Assembly: GCA_022360105.1 (NCBI GenBank) | Contig: JAKSDL010000787.1 | Location: 1 to 41,879, forward strand | Direction of reading: 5' to 3' | DNA length: 41,879 nucleotides | From: Pseudomonadota bacterium | GTDB lineage: Bacteria > SAR324 > XYD2-FULL-50-16 > JAHJRI01 | Part shown: piece by piece, positions 16,638-26,578 of the stretch | How the letters are laid out: each line of letters opens with the position of its first letter | Numbering within the stretch: position 1 is the stretch's first letter | Translations under genes and position numbers: made by a program | Notes under the pieces: generated by a model | The model's database searches: none | What the model saw: only the letters and a program-made list of their open reading frames with translations | Told to the model about the DNA's origin: nothing

Positions 16638-18080
16638 ATGACTATCGCACAGTTTTTTCTGAATCAGGTAGAATGGTTCGTGCCGGATCACGTCAAGCAA
16701 ATGGAAGCTGCCATGCGTATCAGGGCACAAGTGGTCACATCGATGCTGTTGATCGTGATTCCGTTTCATATCGGTCCCATTATCAAGTTTATGGCTCTCA
16801 ATTCACCTGTGGCATATGTGAATTTTGGGCACATGCTGACGGCCATCGTGTTGCTTGCTGTTATGAAGGCAACGGGACGGGTCACTATTATTGCCTGGAT
16901 TTTATTGCTGACATTGTTTTTTCAGGAAGCTGCTTCCATATATTTTACGGGAGGCATGTCATCAAATGTTGTGGGACTTATACTTGTGCTGCCTGTGGCA
17001 GGAATCATGATGGTGGGCTACCGTGCAGGTGTTTTCTTCTTACTTCTGCTGATTGCTTTCATCCTGGGAATCTATTATTTACAGGTTATCGGTCATCCCT
17101 TTCCATCCTACAATGTTGGTGAAACTGCATTTCGTACCGAAAAGTATTACTACATTGTGGCCGTGTTCACCGCTTACACATTGATTGCAGCTGTTTTTCA
17201 AGTCATTAAAGTGACGACGACCCGCTCGCAGCAGGAAATTGAGCAGCGATCACGGAGCATGGCAGAGAATATTCAAAAAGTCATCAACGAAATCGGTATC
17301 AATTCTTCCGCCCTGGCCTCATCAGCAGAACAATTGTCCAAAACATCTTTGGAAATGCAAAAAAGTGCTGACCAGATCTCAATCAGTGAGACTGAAACGG
17401 CTGCCTCTACCAATCAATCATCCAGTACGACGCAGGAACTATCAACATCACTCAAGGAAATTTCCAAGCGTATGCAGGAACTCCGAAAACTTGCTGATGC
17501 GGCCGAAGATGAAGGCAAAATAGGGTCGGAAATTATTTCCGAGTCCAATGAAATGATGGGCATGATTGAAGACAGCAGTAAACAGATCGAGCGAATCACG
17601 GAAATCATTACAAATATAGCGGAACAGACAAACCTGCTGTCTTTGAACGCAGCAATCGAGGCGGACAAAGCCGGAGATTACGGAAAGGGATTTGCTGTGG
17701 TGGCCGAAGAAGTGGGAGAACTGGCGGAACGCAGTAACGAAGCGGCCAAGCAGATCAGTGAGTTGATTAAACGTAATGATGATAACGTCTACGAGGGAAA
17801 AGAAGTTATCAATGCCACCGGACAGTTTTTGGAGCAGATCATTGAACAGGTTCGTTTAATGACTAACGAAGTCAATCAACTGGTGGCATCCATCACCGAG
17901 CAGGATATTGGAACTCGGGAAGTAGCGAAGGGAGCGGAAGAGATCTCACAAAAAAGCGATAAAAGTCTGGAATTAATAACGGGATTGGCTGCTCTAATAA
18001 AGAACAGCAACGAAACTATTTCCAGCCTTGGAGAAATTGCAGATCGGTTGGATTCACAAGTTACAACCTATAAAGACTAA
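16638..18080 (+). CDS. Methyl-accepting chemotaxis-type receptor with polytopic membrane N-terminus
   Basis: A 480-residue receptor. After about 25 polar residues come roughly six transmembrane helices (about 28-205) with very short loops and no periplasmic ligand domain, so it may sense membrane state or a hydrophobic or cytoplasmic signal. The cytoplasmic signalling rod follows without a clear HAMP domain. Its hairpin tip is near-canonical ([14 protein letters not shown]), then E-A-D343-K-A-G-D with Asp where Ala is usual, and [11 protein letters not shown]. No che genes are adjacent. A paralogue of similar layout follows 141 bp downstream. GGAGAG lies six bases before the ATG. Confidence 0.9.
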   Translation: MTIAQFFLNQVEWFVPDHVKQMEAAMRIRAQVVTSMLLIVIPFHIGPIIKFMALNSPVAYVNFGHMLTAIVLLAVMKATGRVTIIAWILLLTLFFQEAASIYFTGGMSSNVVGLILVLPVAGIMMVGYRAGVFFLLLLIAFILGIYYLQVIGHPFPSYNVGETAFRTEKYYYIVAVFTAYTLIAAVFQVIKVTTTRSQQEIEQRSRSMAENIQKVINEIGINSSALASSAEQLSKTSLEMQKSADQISISETETAASTNQSSSTTQELSTSLKEISKRMQELRKLADAAEDEGKIGSEIISESNEMMGMIEDSSKQIERITEIITNIAEQTNLLSLNAAIEADKAGDYGKGFAVVAEEVGELAERSNEAAKQISELIKRNDDNVYEGKEVINATGQFLEQIIEQVRLMTNEVNQLVASITEQDIGTREVAKGAEEISQKSDKSLELITGLAALIKNSNETISSLGEIADRLDSQVTTYKD

Positions 18081-18221
18081 GGTCAGTTTCTAGTTCCAAA
18101 TCCGGACAAAAAAGACTTGGAATTGTAAGTGGCATCAAGATCGGAATATTAATAGTAAAACAATCGACCAACAATAAAACAATAACGATATCCGTAGAAT
18201 AACCAACCGGAGAAGAGTTGT

Positions 18222-19643
18222 ATGGCAGAACGAAATCTGATTACCAAAGGATTCGACTGGTTTATTCCCAATGAGTCATTTGAAGACAGGGACCTGGTAC
18301 TTCGCAGCAGGCTGATGATTGCTATTTCGGTGTTGATCACAGCCCTCTGGCTTCCCGTGGTCTTTCGTACAGGTCCTTTTGCGGGTGTGCTGGGAATCCT
18401 GTCCGGTGCATTTCTCCTGTTTCTGCCTTTTTTTCTCAAAAAAACAGGTTCTTTGGCCTGGGCCGGTCATGGTATTGTGCTGGTCATCACATTTTCCAAT
18501 TTTTACCGAGCATACTGGGAAGGCGGGTATGATGCGGTCGTTCTGTGGTGGAACGTGGTGGCACCCGTTATTGCTGTATTGTTGATCGGAAGCAAGAGCG
18601 GATTTATCTGGCTGCTGCTGAATAGCCTGGGTGTGGGTGTCTTTTATTATATGGAATCCATTGGCGTAAGAATTCCGGGTGTGGGTGCCGTTAACGATTC
18701 GGTGATGCTGGTGAATTCCATTGCCCTGGCTATCGTCCTGACCACAACATCTTTCTATCTTGAAAGAAGTAAAAACCTGGTGATGGAGATCCGGAAAGGT
18801 GAAGTGGAAAAAACCAGGGCGTTGGCAGAAAGCATGCAAAAAATTGCGGACGAGATCAAGCTAAATACCCAAACCATCCATTCCTCTTCCGACGATCTTG
18901 CGAAGACTCTTAACATGATGAAAGGCAGCGCAAAAGAGATTGAACAAGTGACCTTGGAATCGTCTTCAGCGGTGAATCAGGGTACCAATACCATTCAGGA
19001 GTTATCTTCTTCCCTGAGTGAAACAGTGAAACGAATGAAGGAATTGGAACACAGCTCCATAATGACTGAAACCCGTGGCTCACAGGCGACAGACACAATT
19101 AAACAGTCTATCAAGGCTATGGCAAGAATCAATGAAAGTCGACAGGAGTATGATACTATTCTTCAGGCGATCACCGATATTGCAGATTCCGCGCATTTAC
19201 TTTCACTCAATGCCGCTATTGAAGCAGCTAAAGCTGGAGAATATGGAAAAGGCTTTTTCGTGGTTGTGGAAGAAATCCGCGATCTTGCACAAAGAAGTAA
19301 TGACGCAGTGATTGATATTCGGAAAGTAACAAAAAAGAGCGGGTTTGTGCTTTCACGAAGTAAAAATGTCATGGTTTCCGTTGAAGAGGTTTTTTACACT
19401 GTCATCCAACTCGTGGAATCGATCACCCATTTGATTCGTGAACTCACAGCTGCACTTGAGGAACAGAATATTGGCATCAAAGAAATAGCCAAGGGTACGG
19501 AGGATATTGCCCAATCGACCGAAGAAAACCTGACATTGATTCAGACACTTAAAAGCTCACTTGAAGAAAATACCAATACTGTTGAGAATCTCCGACAAAT
19601 TGCCTCGCAATTAGATCAGCAACAGACCGGGGTAGGCAGATAA
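18222..19643 (+). CDS. Divergent chemoreceptor paralogue with altered signalling tip
   Basis: A 473-residue paralogue of the preceding receptor, with the same plan: a short N-terminus containing a shared W-F-x-P-x-x-x-x-x-x-D-x-x-x-R motif, about six transmembrane helices (about 30-185), then a signalling rod. The tip is unusual. Where receptors have E-Q-T-N-L-L, this one has D322-S-A-H325-L-L. Where they have G-F-A-V-V-A-E-E-V it has [22 protein letters not shown] is kept. The tip contacts CheA and CheW and forms trimers, so coupling may be changed. GGAGAAGAG lies before the ATG at 18222. Probably one transcription unit with the upstream paralogue. Confidence 0.9.
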   Translation: MAERNLITKGFDWFIPNESFEDRDLVLRSRLMIAISVLITALWLPVVFRTGPFAGVLGILSGAFLLFLPFFLKKTGSLAWAGHGIVLVITFSNFYRAYWEGGYDAVVLWWNVVAPVIAVLLIGSKSGFIWLLLNSLGVGVFYYMESIGVRIPGVGAVNDSVMLVNSIALAIVLTTTSFYLERSKNLVMEIRKGEVEKTRALAESMQKIADEIKLNTQTIHSSSDDLAKTLNMMKGSAKEIEQVTLESSSAVNQGTNTIQELSSSLSETVKRMKELEHSSIMTETRGSQATDTIKQSIKAMARINESRQEYDTILQAITDIADSAHLLSLNAAIEAAKAGEYGKGFFVVVEEIRDLAQRSNDAVIDIRKVTKKSGFVLSRSKNVMVSVEEVFYTVIQLVESITHLIRELTAALEEQNIGIKEIAKGTEDIAQSTEENLTLIQTLKSSLEENTNTVENLRQIASQLDQQQTGVGR

Positions 19644-19661
19644 TTATTCTAGAAATCATTC

Positions 19662-20285
19662 ATGCCAAAAATCCTCTCCATTGCTCTGTTTATTTACTTA
19701 GGCTGTGCAACAGTTGTGTCTGCTTACCATCCGGATCACCTGACCAACCTGCTCCGATCCAAAACCTGTATTGAATGCGATTTGATTGATTCAGACCTGA
19801 ATAACACCCAGCTCAGTCATGCGATATTAACAGGTGCTATCTTAAGCGATTCATCAATGCGCTGGGTTAATTTGACAGAGTCAAGTATGGTTGATGCTGT
19901 GCTGAAAAATGTGGATTTAAGTTGGGGAATTCTGACTTTTGCCAACATGAGGCGTATTTTTATTATCTCCTCCGTCGTCAATCAGGCAGAGTTCAGCTAT
20001 GCTGACCTGGAAGCTGCAAACCTGGAGGCTTCCGACTTTCGTCGGTCACATTTCAACTATGCCAATCTCAAGGCATCCAGTCTCAAAGATTCCGATCTGC
20101 GTTGGGTGGATTTTTCCAATGCGAATTTAAATCGAGCTAATTTGCAGAATGCCAGAATGCAAAATACTATACTCCAGGGGGCAAATCTGGACGGGGCCTA
20201 TCTAAACGGTGCTGTTTTGGACGGAGCCATCTGGATCGACGGAAGTATTTGCCGCAAGCAATCTGTTGGTAGGTGCAGGCGTTGA
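19662..20285 (+). CDS. Exported pentapeptide-repeat protein
   Basis: A 207-residue protein with an N-terminal signal peptide (hydrophobic stretch about 4-20, likely cleaved near V-S-A-Y). C-I-E-C-D-L follows, then about 25 pentapeptide repeats of A-(D/N)-L-x-x type (about 40-190), predicted to form a right-handed beta-helix. The C-terminus W-I-D-G-S-I-C...V-G-R-C carries two Cys, which could pair in the periplasm. It starts 18 bp after the second chemoreceptor and is probably co-transcribed with it; no good Shine-Dalgarno is seen. Exported members of this family have no agreed function. A role linked to the receptors is only a context guess. Confidence 0.85.
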   Translation: MPKILSIALFIYLGCATVVSAYHPDHLTNLLRSKTCIECDLIDSDLNNTQLSHAILTGAILSDSSMRWVNLTESSMVDAVLKNVDLSWGILTFANMRRIFIISSVVNQAEFSYADLEAANLEASDFRRSHFNYANLKASSLKDSDLRWVDFSNANLNRANLQNARMQNTILQGANLDGAYLNGAVLDGAIWIDGSICRKQSVGRCRR

Positions 20286-20653
20286 AAAAACCAAATATCC
20301 ACCCTTACAATCCTCAATATTCAGCTTTTGCCAGTTATCCATTCAAATACCTGTTTTCTGATCCAACATTTTATTTGAGCCATCGACTGTCTGCTTTCCA
20401 GTGACATACTTGCAGGTATTGGTGTATGTTGCTGTTAAAATAGTCAAATTTTCATGAAACACAACCCTGGTGATGAAACTTAAAGGAATGTAGAATAAAA
20501 TATTTACAAGTTGACTGATTTCATACTATCTACAGACCTGGAATCAGGCTTTTTATTTAGCAATGAAAATTGATGACCGGTTTTTGTGAGCCTGCAGTAT
20601 TTCACAGCATAAAGACATATCCAGTAAACGCTAAATCCTCTTAATGGTCTAGT
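20286..20653. other. 368-bp intergenic region before the propionate operon
   Basis: No gene is seen. A short hairpin CCTG-GAAT-CAGG (20537-20548) is followed by CTTTTTATTT, a weak terminator candidate for the upstream unit. The promoter of mutA must lie here, but I cannot place convincing boxes. I looked for a cobalamin riboswitch, as expected for a B12 enzyme, and found no match to its conserved core. Confidence 0.4.
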
Positions 20654-22783
20654 ATGGGCAAGAAAAAGCAGCAAACACTTTTGGATGAGTTTTCGGTACC
20701 AAGTTACGATGAATGGTTGGCACTGGTTGAAAAGCAATTAAAAGGAGCGCCATTTGACAAAAGACTGATTACCAAGACTTCCGAGGGCATCTCAATCCAA
20801 CCCATTTACATGAAAAACAAGGGCTTTGACAAAGGTAACTCGATTCCCGGCAGTTTCCCTTTTACCCGGCATGTAGATGCGATTGGGAAATTAAAAGATG
20901 GATGGGAGGTTTCCCAGGAGTTTGTATATCCTGAAACAGATATGTTTAACCAGTCCGTGCTCTATGATTTAAATCGTGGGTTAACCTCGGTTTCCTTCAG
21001 TCTGGATTATCCGAGTGGCCTGGGACAGGACCCTGACAAAGATAGAAATGGGGACACAGGTAAGGGAGGTCTTTCTCTGGCTTCCAGGGCAGACTTGGCA
21101 ACAGCATTTAAAGAAATCGATTTTTCCAGTATTTCTCTACAGGCAAATCCCCGCCAGGCCTATCTTGCATTTTATTGTTTACTCATCGACTTTCTTGATT
21201 CCCGGAAGATCTCCAGGGATACACTGAAAGGGAACATGATTGCAGATCCCTTTGCACAATTGGCAGAAAACGGGGGGCTGACTTGTCCACTGGATAAGGC
21301 TATCGATGAAGTTGCTGCCTGTGTCGCCTGGTCATCAGAAAACACCCCGAGTTTCAAATCGCTGGGAATTGACTTAAGTGTATATGAACGTGCAGGGGCA
21401 AGTGCCATTCAGGAACTGGCAGTCGCGTTGGGAGCGGGTGTTGAATACATGAGGCTGCTTCAGGACCGGGGAATTGATTTGGAAACAACAGCAGGGAATA
21501 TGGTCTTCCACTTTGCCATGGGCTCCGATTTTTTTCTCAACATAGCCAAGGTGAGGGCAGCAAGAAGACTCTGGTCAACAGTTATTAAAACCTGCGGTTG
21601 TTCCGAGCAGGTTCAAAGAATGAGAATCCATGCCAGAACTTCATCCTATAACAAAACCTTGTTTGATCCGCATGTTAATTTGTTGAGAGCGACAACCGAA
21701 GCATATTCAGCAGTTCTTTCAGGATGCGACTCTATTTGTGTGGCTCCCTTTGATTCAATCTCGGGTTTGCCCGATGAAATGTCGCGCAGGATTTCCAGAA
21801 ACATTCAAATTATCCTCAAAGAAGAGTGCCACGGTCATCGTATCATCGATCCCGGTGGTGGCGCCTGGTTCCTGGAGGATCTAACCAACAATCTGGCGGA
21901 ATCAGCCTGGTCTGAATTCCAGGAAATGGAAAAACAGGGCGGTCTTTCACAAATACTGTTGCAAGGGAACCTCCAGCAGCAAGTGGCCGAAGTTGCAGCA
22001 TCCAAGAAAGCAGAGGTTGGCAAACGAAAGCAGGTCATTGTTGGTACCAACATGTACTCTATTCAGGGAGAAATTCCTCATGCAGGTTTAAAGTTTGATT
22101 ATCGGGCGTTCCAGGAAAAAAGGAATACGGAGATGTTTCAGTACAAGTCTTCCCGGAATATTGCAGCGGATGGACCTGTTCCGAATTTATCGGATGAATT
22201 TACCCTCATCCAAATGATGGAAACCGTTTTAAATCTTGCAAAGCAGGAAGCAACCATCGGTCAATTGAGTGAAGCCCTTGGGCACAGCACTGAAAGTTGT
22301 TTTACAACCAGATCTTTAGACAAGAACAGACTGGCTTCCGATTATGAGGAGTTAAGGCAGAACGCAGATATATTTAAAGCGAAAACAGGCGATTGGCCCC
22401 AGGTTTTTTTGGTAAATATGGGGCCTTTGAAGCAGCACAAAGCCAGGGCCGATTTTTCCACGGGGTTTGTTGAGCCCGGAGGGTTTCAGGTAATTGGTAA
22501 CGAAGGGTTTGAATCAGTACAGTCCGCTGTGGATGCAACCATTGCTGCCAAAGCAAAAATTGCAGTTATTTGCTCGACAGACGATACCTATCCGACCCTG
22601 GTTCCGGAAATAGCCAAAAAGGTCAAAGCTTCAAGACCGGATATGACATTAGTGTTGGCCGGATATCCCAAAGATCACGTCGAATCTTTCAAAGCAGCCG
22701 GCATTGATGAATTCATTCACCTCAAAGCAAGCAATCTGGATCTGTTACGATTGTTCCATCAAAAAGCAGGAGTGCAACCATGA
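20654..22783 (+). CDS. mutA: Methylmalonyl-CoA mutase, small (beta) subunit
   Basis: A 709-residue MutA, the partner of the catalytic MutB. The N-terminal barrel domain is complete and resembles MutB, with [20 protein letters not shown] and [15 protein letters not shown]. The C-terminal B12-fold domain (about 575-709) has Q-H-K-A-R-A-D-F where the B12-binding D-x-H-x-x-G should be. This loss is normal for the small subunit, which does not bind cofactor. It is the first gene of an eight-gene module and its stop codon overlaps the mutB start (ATGA). The start ATG at 20654 has only a weak Shine-Dalgarno. Confidence 0.95.
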   Translation: MGKKKQQTLLDEFSVPSYDEWLALVEKQLKGAPFDKRLITKTSEGISIQPIYMKNKGFDKGNSIPGSFPFTRHVDAIGKLKDGWEVSQEFVYPETDMFNQSVLYDLNRGLTSVSFSLDYPSGLGQDPDKDRNGDTGKGGLSLASRADLATAFKEIDFSSISLQANPRQAYLAFYCLLIDFLDSRKISRDTLKGNMIADPFAQLAENGGLTCPLDKAIDEVAACVAWSSENTPSFKSLGIDLSVYERAGASAIQELAVALGAGVEYMRLLQDRGIDLETTAGNMVFHFAMGSDFFLNIAKVRAARRLWSTVIKTCGCSEQVQRMRIHARTSSYNKTLFDPHVNLLRATTEAYSAVLSGCDSICVAPFDSISGLPDEMSRRISRNIQIILKEECHGHRIIDPGGGAWFLEDLTNNLAESAWSEFQEMEKQGGLSQILLQGNLQQQVAEVAASKKAEVGKRKQVIVGTNMYSIQGEIPHAGLKFDYRAFQEKRNTEMFQYKSSRNIAADGPVPNLSDEFTLIQMMETVLNLAKQEATIGQLSEALGHSTESCFTTRSLDKNRLASDYEELRQNADIFKAKTGDWPQVFLVNMGPLKQHKARADFSTGFVEPGGFQVIGNEGFESVQSAVDATIAAKAKIAVICSTDDTYPTLVPEIAKKVKASRPDMTLVLAGYPKDHVESFKAAGIDEFIHLKASNLDLLRLFHQKAGVQP

Positions 22784-24960
22784 AACAATTTCCCGATTTC
22801 ACTCAGGTTCCATTTCAAACAACTCCGCAAAAAACATCGGCAACCGAATGGGAGAACCAGGTTAAGTCGCAAGCTGGTATTCAAGCAGATGCTTTTGAAT
22901 GGGATTCATTAGAGCAAATTAAGATTAAGCCGTTGTACACGGAAGAGGATATTGAAGATTGCGAGCATCTGGACTATCTACCAGGAATCCCCCCTTATTT
23001 GAGGGGACCGTATCCCACCATGTATGTGACTCGTCCCTGGACTGTCAGACAATATGCCGGTTTTTCTACAGCTGAAGAGAGTAATGCCTTTTATCGAAGA
23101 AATCTGGCAGCCGGCCAAAGGGGGCTTTCCGTGGCTTTCGATCTGGCTACACACCGGGGGTACGATTCGGATCATCAACGTGTGGTTGGTGATATTGGTA
23201 AAGCGGGTGTTGCGATCGATTCGATTCTGGATATGAAAATCCTGTTTGACGGGATACCACTGGATAAGATGTCTGTTTCCATGACGATGAACGGAGCGGT
23301 TCTGCCGGTAATGGCGTTTTACATTGTAGCAGCCGAAGAACAGGGAGTTAAACACGAACAACTTACCGGCACTATTCAGAATGATATTCTCAAAGAATAT
23401 ATGGTGAGAAACACCTATATTTACCCGCCGGAACCCTCCATGCGGATTATTGCCGATATTTTTGAGTTCACTTCCCAACACATGCCGAAATACAACAGCA
23501 TCAGTATATCGGGCTACCACATGTTGGAAGCAGGTGCCTCGGCTGATCTGGAAATGGGCTACACCCTGGCTGACGGGCTCGAGTATGTAAAGACCGGGAT
23601 CAAAGCTGGCATAAAGATCGATGATTTTGCTCCCAGGCTGTCATTCTTTTGGGGAGCCGGAACCAATTTCTTTATGGAAATCGCTAAAATGAGGGCCGCT
23701 CGCTTGTTGTGGGCAAAAATCATTAAGCAATTCGATCCCCAAAATCCAAAATCGATGGCTTTGAGAACACACACTCAAACTTCCGGCTGGAGTTTGACCG
23801 AACAAGACCCGTTTAACAACGTGGCCAGGACGTGTATTGAGGCGATGGCTGCAGCGTTGGGTCATACACAATCATTGCACACAAACTCCCTGGATGAAGC
23901 CATAGCGTTGCCTACCGATTTTTCTGCTCGAATTGCACGAAATACACAGTTATTTTTGCAGCATGAGACTGGTATTTGCAATGTGGTCGATCCCTGGGCA
24001 GGATCATACTACCTGGAGTCGCTGACGCACCAGATCATGCACAAGGCATGGGGACATATTCAGGAAGTTGAGTCGCTGGGTGGCATGGCCAAAGCGATTG
24101 AGACAGGTCTTCCTAAAATGCGCATTGAAGAGGCTGCCGCACGAAGGCAGGCGTTGATCGATTCCGGAAAGGAAACCATTGTTGGCGTTAACAAATACCG
24201 GCTGGACAAGGAAGCAGACATAGAAACCCTGGAAGTTGACAATACAGTTGTTCGGGAATCCCAGGTAAAACGTCTTGAAAAGTTAAAGTCTGAAAGAAAT
24301 GAAACTGACGTTCAAAACATTTTGGATCGCTTGACGGAGGCAGCTGATAAGAAGGAAGGGAACCTGCTGGCACTTTCCATTGAAGCAGCAAGGGCGAGAG
24401 CCTCCCTTGGTGAAATCTCATTGGCGATGGAAAAGGTTTTTGGTCGACACAAAGCCGCCATCAAATCGATTTCAGGTATCTATAGCAGTGCATTTGGAGA
24501 AGAGGAAGCAGTGATTGATGTGGTAAAACTGGCAGATCAGTTTGAGCAGAAAGAAGGAAGACGCCCTCGTATCATGGTGGCTAAACTAGGCCAGGATGGT
24601 CATGACAGGGGAGCTAAAGTCATATCGACAGCCTTTGCCGATTTGGGATTTGATGTGGATATAGGTCCGCTCTTCCAGACACCGGAAGAGGTAGCCAAAC
24701 AGGCCGTGGAAAATGATGTGCATGTGGTTGGAATGAGTTCCCTGGCAGGGGGGCACAAAACCCTGTTGCCTCAACTGATTAAAGAATTGAAAAAACTGGG
24801 CAGGGAGGATATTGCAGTGGTGGTGGGAGGTGTTATTCCGGCCAAAGATTACGACTATCTTACCGAAAACGGCGCTGTAGCTATTTTTGGTCCTGGAACC
24901 GTCATACCAACCGCAGCTGAAAAGGTCCTGAAAGAACTGATCAAACGAATCGAAGGGTGA
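22780..24960 (+). CDS. mutB: Methylmalonyl-CoA mutase, large (alpha) subunit, B12-binding
   Basis: A 726-residue catalytic subunit that interconverts succinyl-CoA and (R)-methylmalonyl-CoA with adenosylcobalamin. The N-terminal barrel carries [12 protein letters not shown], typical of the substrate site, and [10 protein letters not shown]. The C-terminal B12 domain has G-Q-D-G-H608-D-R-G (D-x-H-x-x-G), then G-M-S-S-L-A-G-G-H and V-V-V-G-G-V-I-P. The length matches the family. The ATG overlaps the mutA stop codon by four bases, so translation is coupled, as expected for a one-to-one heterodimer. The chaperone gene meaB follows six bases after its stop codon. Confidence 0.97.
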   Translation: MKQFPDFTQVPFQTTPQKTSATEWENQVKSQAGIQADAFEWDSLEQIKIKPLYTEEDIEDCEHLDYLPGIPPYLRGPYPTMYVTRPWTVRQYAGFSTAEESNAFYRRNLAAGQRGLSVAFDLATHRGYDSDHQRVVGDIGKAGVAIDSILDMKILFDGIPLDKMSVSMTMNGAVLPVMAFYIVAAEEQGVKHEQLTGTIQNDILKEYMVRNTYIYPPEPSMRIIADIFEFTSQHMPKYNSISISGYHMLEAGASADLEMGYTLADGLEYVKTGIKAGIKIDDFAPRLSFFWGAGTNFFMEIAKMRAARLLWAKIIKQFDPQNPKSMALRTHTQTSGWSLTEQDPFNNVARTCIEAMAAALGHTQSLHTNSLDEAIALPTDFSARIARNTQLFLQHETGICNVVDPWAGSYYLESLTHQIMHKAWGHIQEVESLGGMAKAIETGLPKMRIEEAAARRQALIDSGKETIVGVNKYRLDKEADIETLEVDNTVVRESQVKRLEKLKSERNETDVQNILDRLTEAADKKEGNLLALSIEAARARASLGEISLAMEKVFGRHKAAIKSISGIYSSAFGEEEAVIDVVKLADQFEQKEGRRPRIMVAKLGQDGHDRGAKVISTAFADLGFDVDIGPLFQTPEEVAKQAVENDVHVVGMSSLAGGHKTLLPQLIKELKKLGREDIAVVVGGVIPAKDYDYLTENGAVAIFGPGTVIPTAAEKVLKELIKRIEG

Positions 24961-24966
24961 TAACCG

Positions 24967-25980
24967 TTGGCAAAACGCAAAGAACTTAGCATCGATGAGT
25001 ATGTCAACGGTGTCTTGAATACAGATCGTATGATTTTGGCCAGGGCCATCACCCTGGTTGAAAGCAATGCAAGGCATCACCTGGAAACCGCCCAACAGGT
25101 GTTGCAACAGATATTACCTGAAACCGGTAAAGCCATTCGGGTTGGTATCACAGGTGTACCCGGTGCAGGGAAAAGCACCTTTATCAACTCCTTGGGCAGC
25201 CTGCTCTGTCAGAACGGCAACAAGGTTGCTGTGCTGGCCGTTGATCCCAGCAGTTCTTTGAGTCGGGGCAGTATTCTTGGCGACAAAACAAGAATGGATC
25301 TGCTCAGCCAGGAACCTAACTGTTTTATCCGACCTTCTCCCTCCGGAGGCACCCTTGGGGGTGTCAGCAGAAAAACCCGTGAAACCATACTACTCTGTGA
25401 AGCAGCCGGATTTGACGTGATTCTGGTTGAAACTGTCGGTGTCGGACAAAGTGAAGCCATTGTCAGCACCATGGTGGATTTTTTCCTGCTGCTTACCCTG
25501 ACTGGTGCCGGTGATGAATTACAAAGTATCAAAAAAGGGGTGATAGAAATGGCAGATGCCATTTTGATCAACAAAGCAGATGGAAACAACAAGGCAGCAG
25601 CTCTCAGAACCCGGCAGGAGTTTAACCAGGCTTTGCACCTGTTAAAACCCGCCAAAGCGGATTGGGAAACAAAAGCCTATTGCTGTTCCGCGTTGAAAGG
25701 GGAAGGGATAGAGGATATCTGGAATGTGATTCTGCGATTTAAATCCGAGCGAATGACCTCCGGGACATTTCAGGAAAAAAGAAAAGAGCAGGCTCTTAAT
25801 TGGATGCATGATATGATTTTAGAACAGGTGAAAACCCTGTTTTTTGAACATCCGAATATTGTCGAGGAAATACCCCACTTAGAGCGGAAGGTCGTTCAGG
25901 GAGAACTTCCGGTTACCAAGGCGGTTGAGATGCTGATGGTTAAATTTCGTGATTTACGGGTTAATGAGAATCAATTATAG
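24967..25980 (+). CDS. meaB: MeaB/ArgK G-protein chaperone of methylmalonyl-CoA mutase
   Basis: A 337-residue G3E-family GTPase of the MeaB (ArgK, MMAA) type, which gates cofactor loading and protects the B12 mutase. Visible are Walker A G-V-P-G-A-G-K-S-T (63-71), D-P-S-S-S-L-S-R-G-S-I-L-G-D-K-T-R-M, the switch region E-T-V-G-V-G-Q-S-E and the base-specificity motif N-K-A-D-G. The start is TTG at 24967: an in-frame TAA lies at 24961 and AGGGTG sits about eight bases upstream, so no earlier start is possible. A C-terminal helical dimerisation arm is present (about 270-337). Its position right after mutB supports the assignment. Confidence 0.96.
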   Translation: MAKRKELSIDEYVNGVLNTDRMILARAITLVESNARHHLETAQQVLQQILPETGKAIRVGITGVPGAGKSTFINSLGSLLCQNGNKVAVLAVDPSSSLSRGSILGDKTRMDLLSQEPNCFIRPSPSGGTLGGVSRKTRETILLCEAAGFDVILVETVGVGQSEAIVSTMVDFFLLLTLTGAGDELQSIKKGVIEMADAILINKADGNNKAAALRTRQEFNQALHLLKPAKADWETKAYCCSALKGEGIEDIWNVILRFKSERMTSGTFQEKRKEQALNWMHDMILEQVKTLFFEHPNIVEEIPHLERKVVQGELPVTKAVEMLMVKFRDLRVNENQL

Positions 25981-26014
25981 TCGATAAATTGCATAAACAT
26001 AACTGAGAACTATT

Positions 26015-26416
26015 ATGTTAACCAAAATTGATCATATTGGTATTGCTGTTCATTCACTTGAAGAAGCGATTCCTTTTTACGAACAAGCATTGGGTTTAAC
26101 GTGTGAACATGTCGAGGAAGTTCCCTCGCAAAAGGTCAAAACTGCCTTTTTTGCTATTGGAGAAGTTCACATCGAATTGCTTGAACCCATGTCTGAAGAT
26201 AGCCCCATTGCCAAGTTCCTGGAAAAGAAAGGCCCGGGAGTTCATCATATTGCTTACCACAGTGATAATATTCAACAGCAATTGGAACAGGCTGCTCAAG
26301 CTGACTGCAAGCTGATCAATGAAACTCCGGTTGACGGCGCCGGTGGAAAAAAAGTAGCATTCTTACATCCCAAATCCACTTTTGGTGTATTGAGTGAGTT
26401 TTGCACAAAAAAATAA
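26015..26416 (+). CDS. mce: Methylmalonyl-CoA epimerase
   Basis: A 133-residue vicinal-oxygen-chelate protein. It interconverts (R)- and (S)-methylmalonyl-CoA, linking the mutase (R form) with the biotin-dependent decarboxylase (S form) encoded on both sides of it. The usual metal ligands are visible at expected places: D-H7-I-G-I-A-V, the G-V-H-H-I-A-Y pair (77-78) and L-S-E128-F near the C-terminus. H-I-E-L-L-E-P (52-58) is also typical. The start is the ATG at 26015, 34 bp after meaB. Confidence 0.95.
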   Translation: MLTKIDHIGIAVHSLEEAIPFYEQALGLTCEHVEEVPSQKVKTAFFAIGEVHIELLEPMSEDSPIAKFLEKKGPGVHHIAYHSDNIQQQLEQAAQADCKLINETPVDGAGGKKVAFLHPKSTFGVLSEFCTKK

Positions 26417-26500
26417 AAAGGATCAAAACAGCAGTTGGTCAACAGCAGCAGCTTACGTTGCGAAATCGGACACTAACTTGAAACGGTTCAATAAACAATT

Positions 26501-26524
26501 GGGAATACCTTTAGGTATTATCCC
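26501..26524. promoter_or_regulatory. Hairpin in the mce-mmdA gap
   Basis: GGGAATACC (26501-26509) pairs with GGTATTATCCC (26514-26524) around TTTA, with a two-base bulge. It lies about 55 bases before the mmdA start in a 162-bp gap, the largest inside the module. No T-run follows. It may be an RNA processing or stability element, or an operator for a secondary promoter. Confidence 0.35.
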
Positions 26525-26578
26525 TGGCATTATGTAGTAAAATGCTCCCAAGCATAATGTGGAAATGGAGACAAGTTA

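Noticed and set aside
18276..18839. 187-codon minus-strand open frame
   Set aside because: It lies fully inside the second receptor gene on the opposite strand and its His/Gln-rich composition is typical of an antisense shadow.
22978..23520. 180-codon minus-strand open frame inside mutB
   Set aside because: It is antisense to strongly conserved mutB sequence, with no motif or ribosome site.
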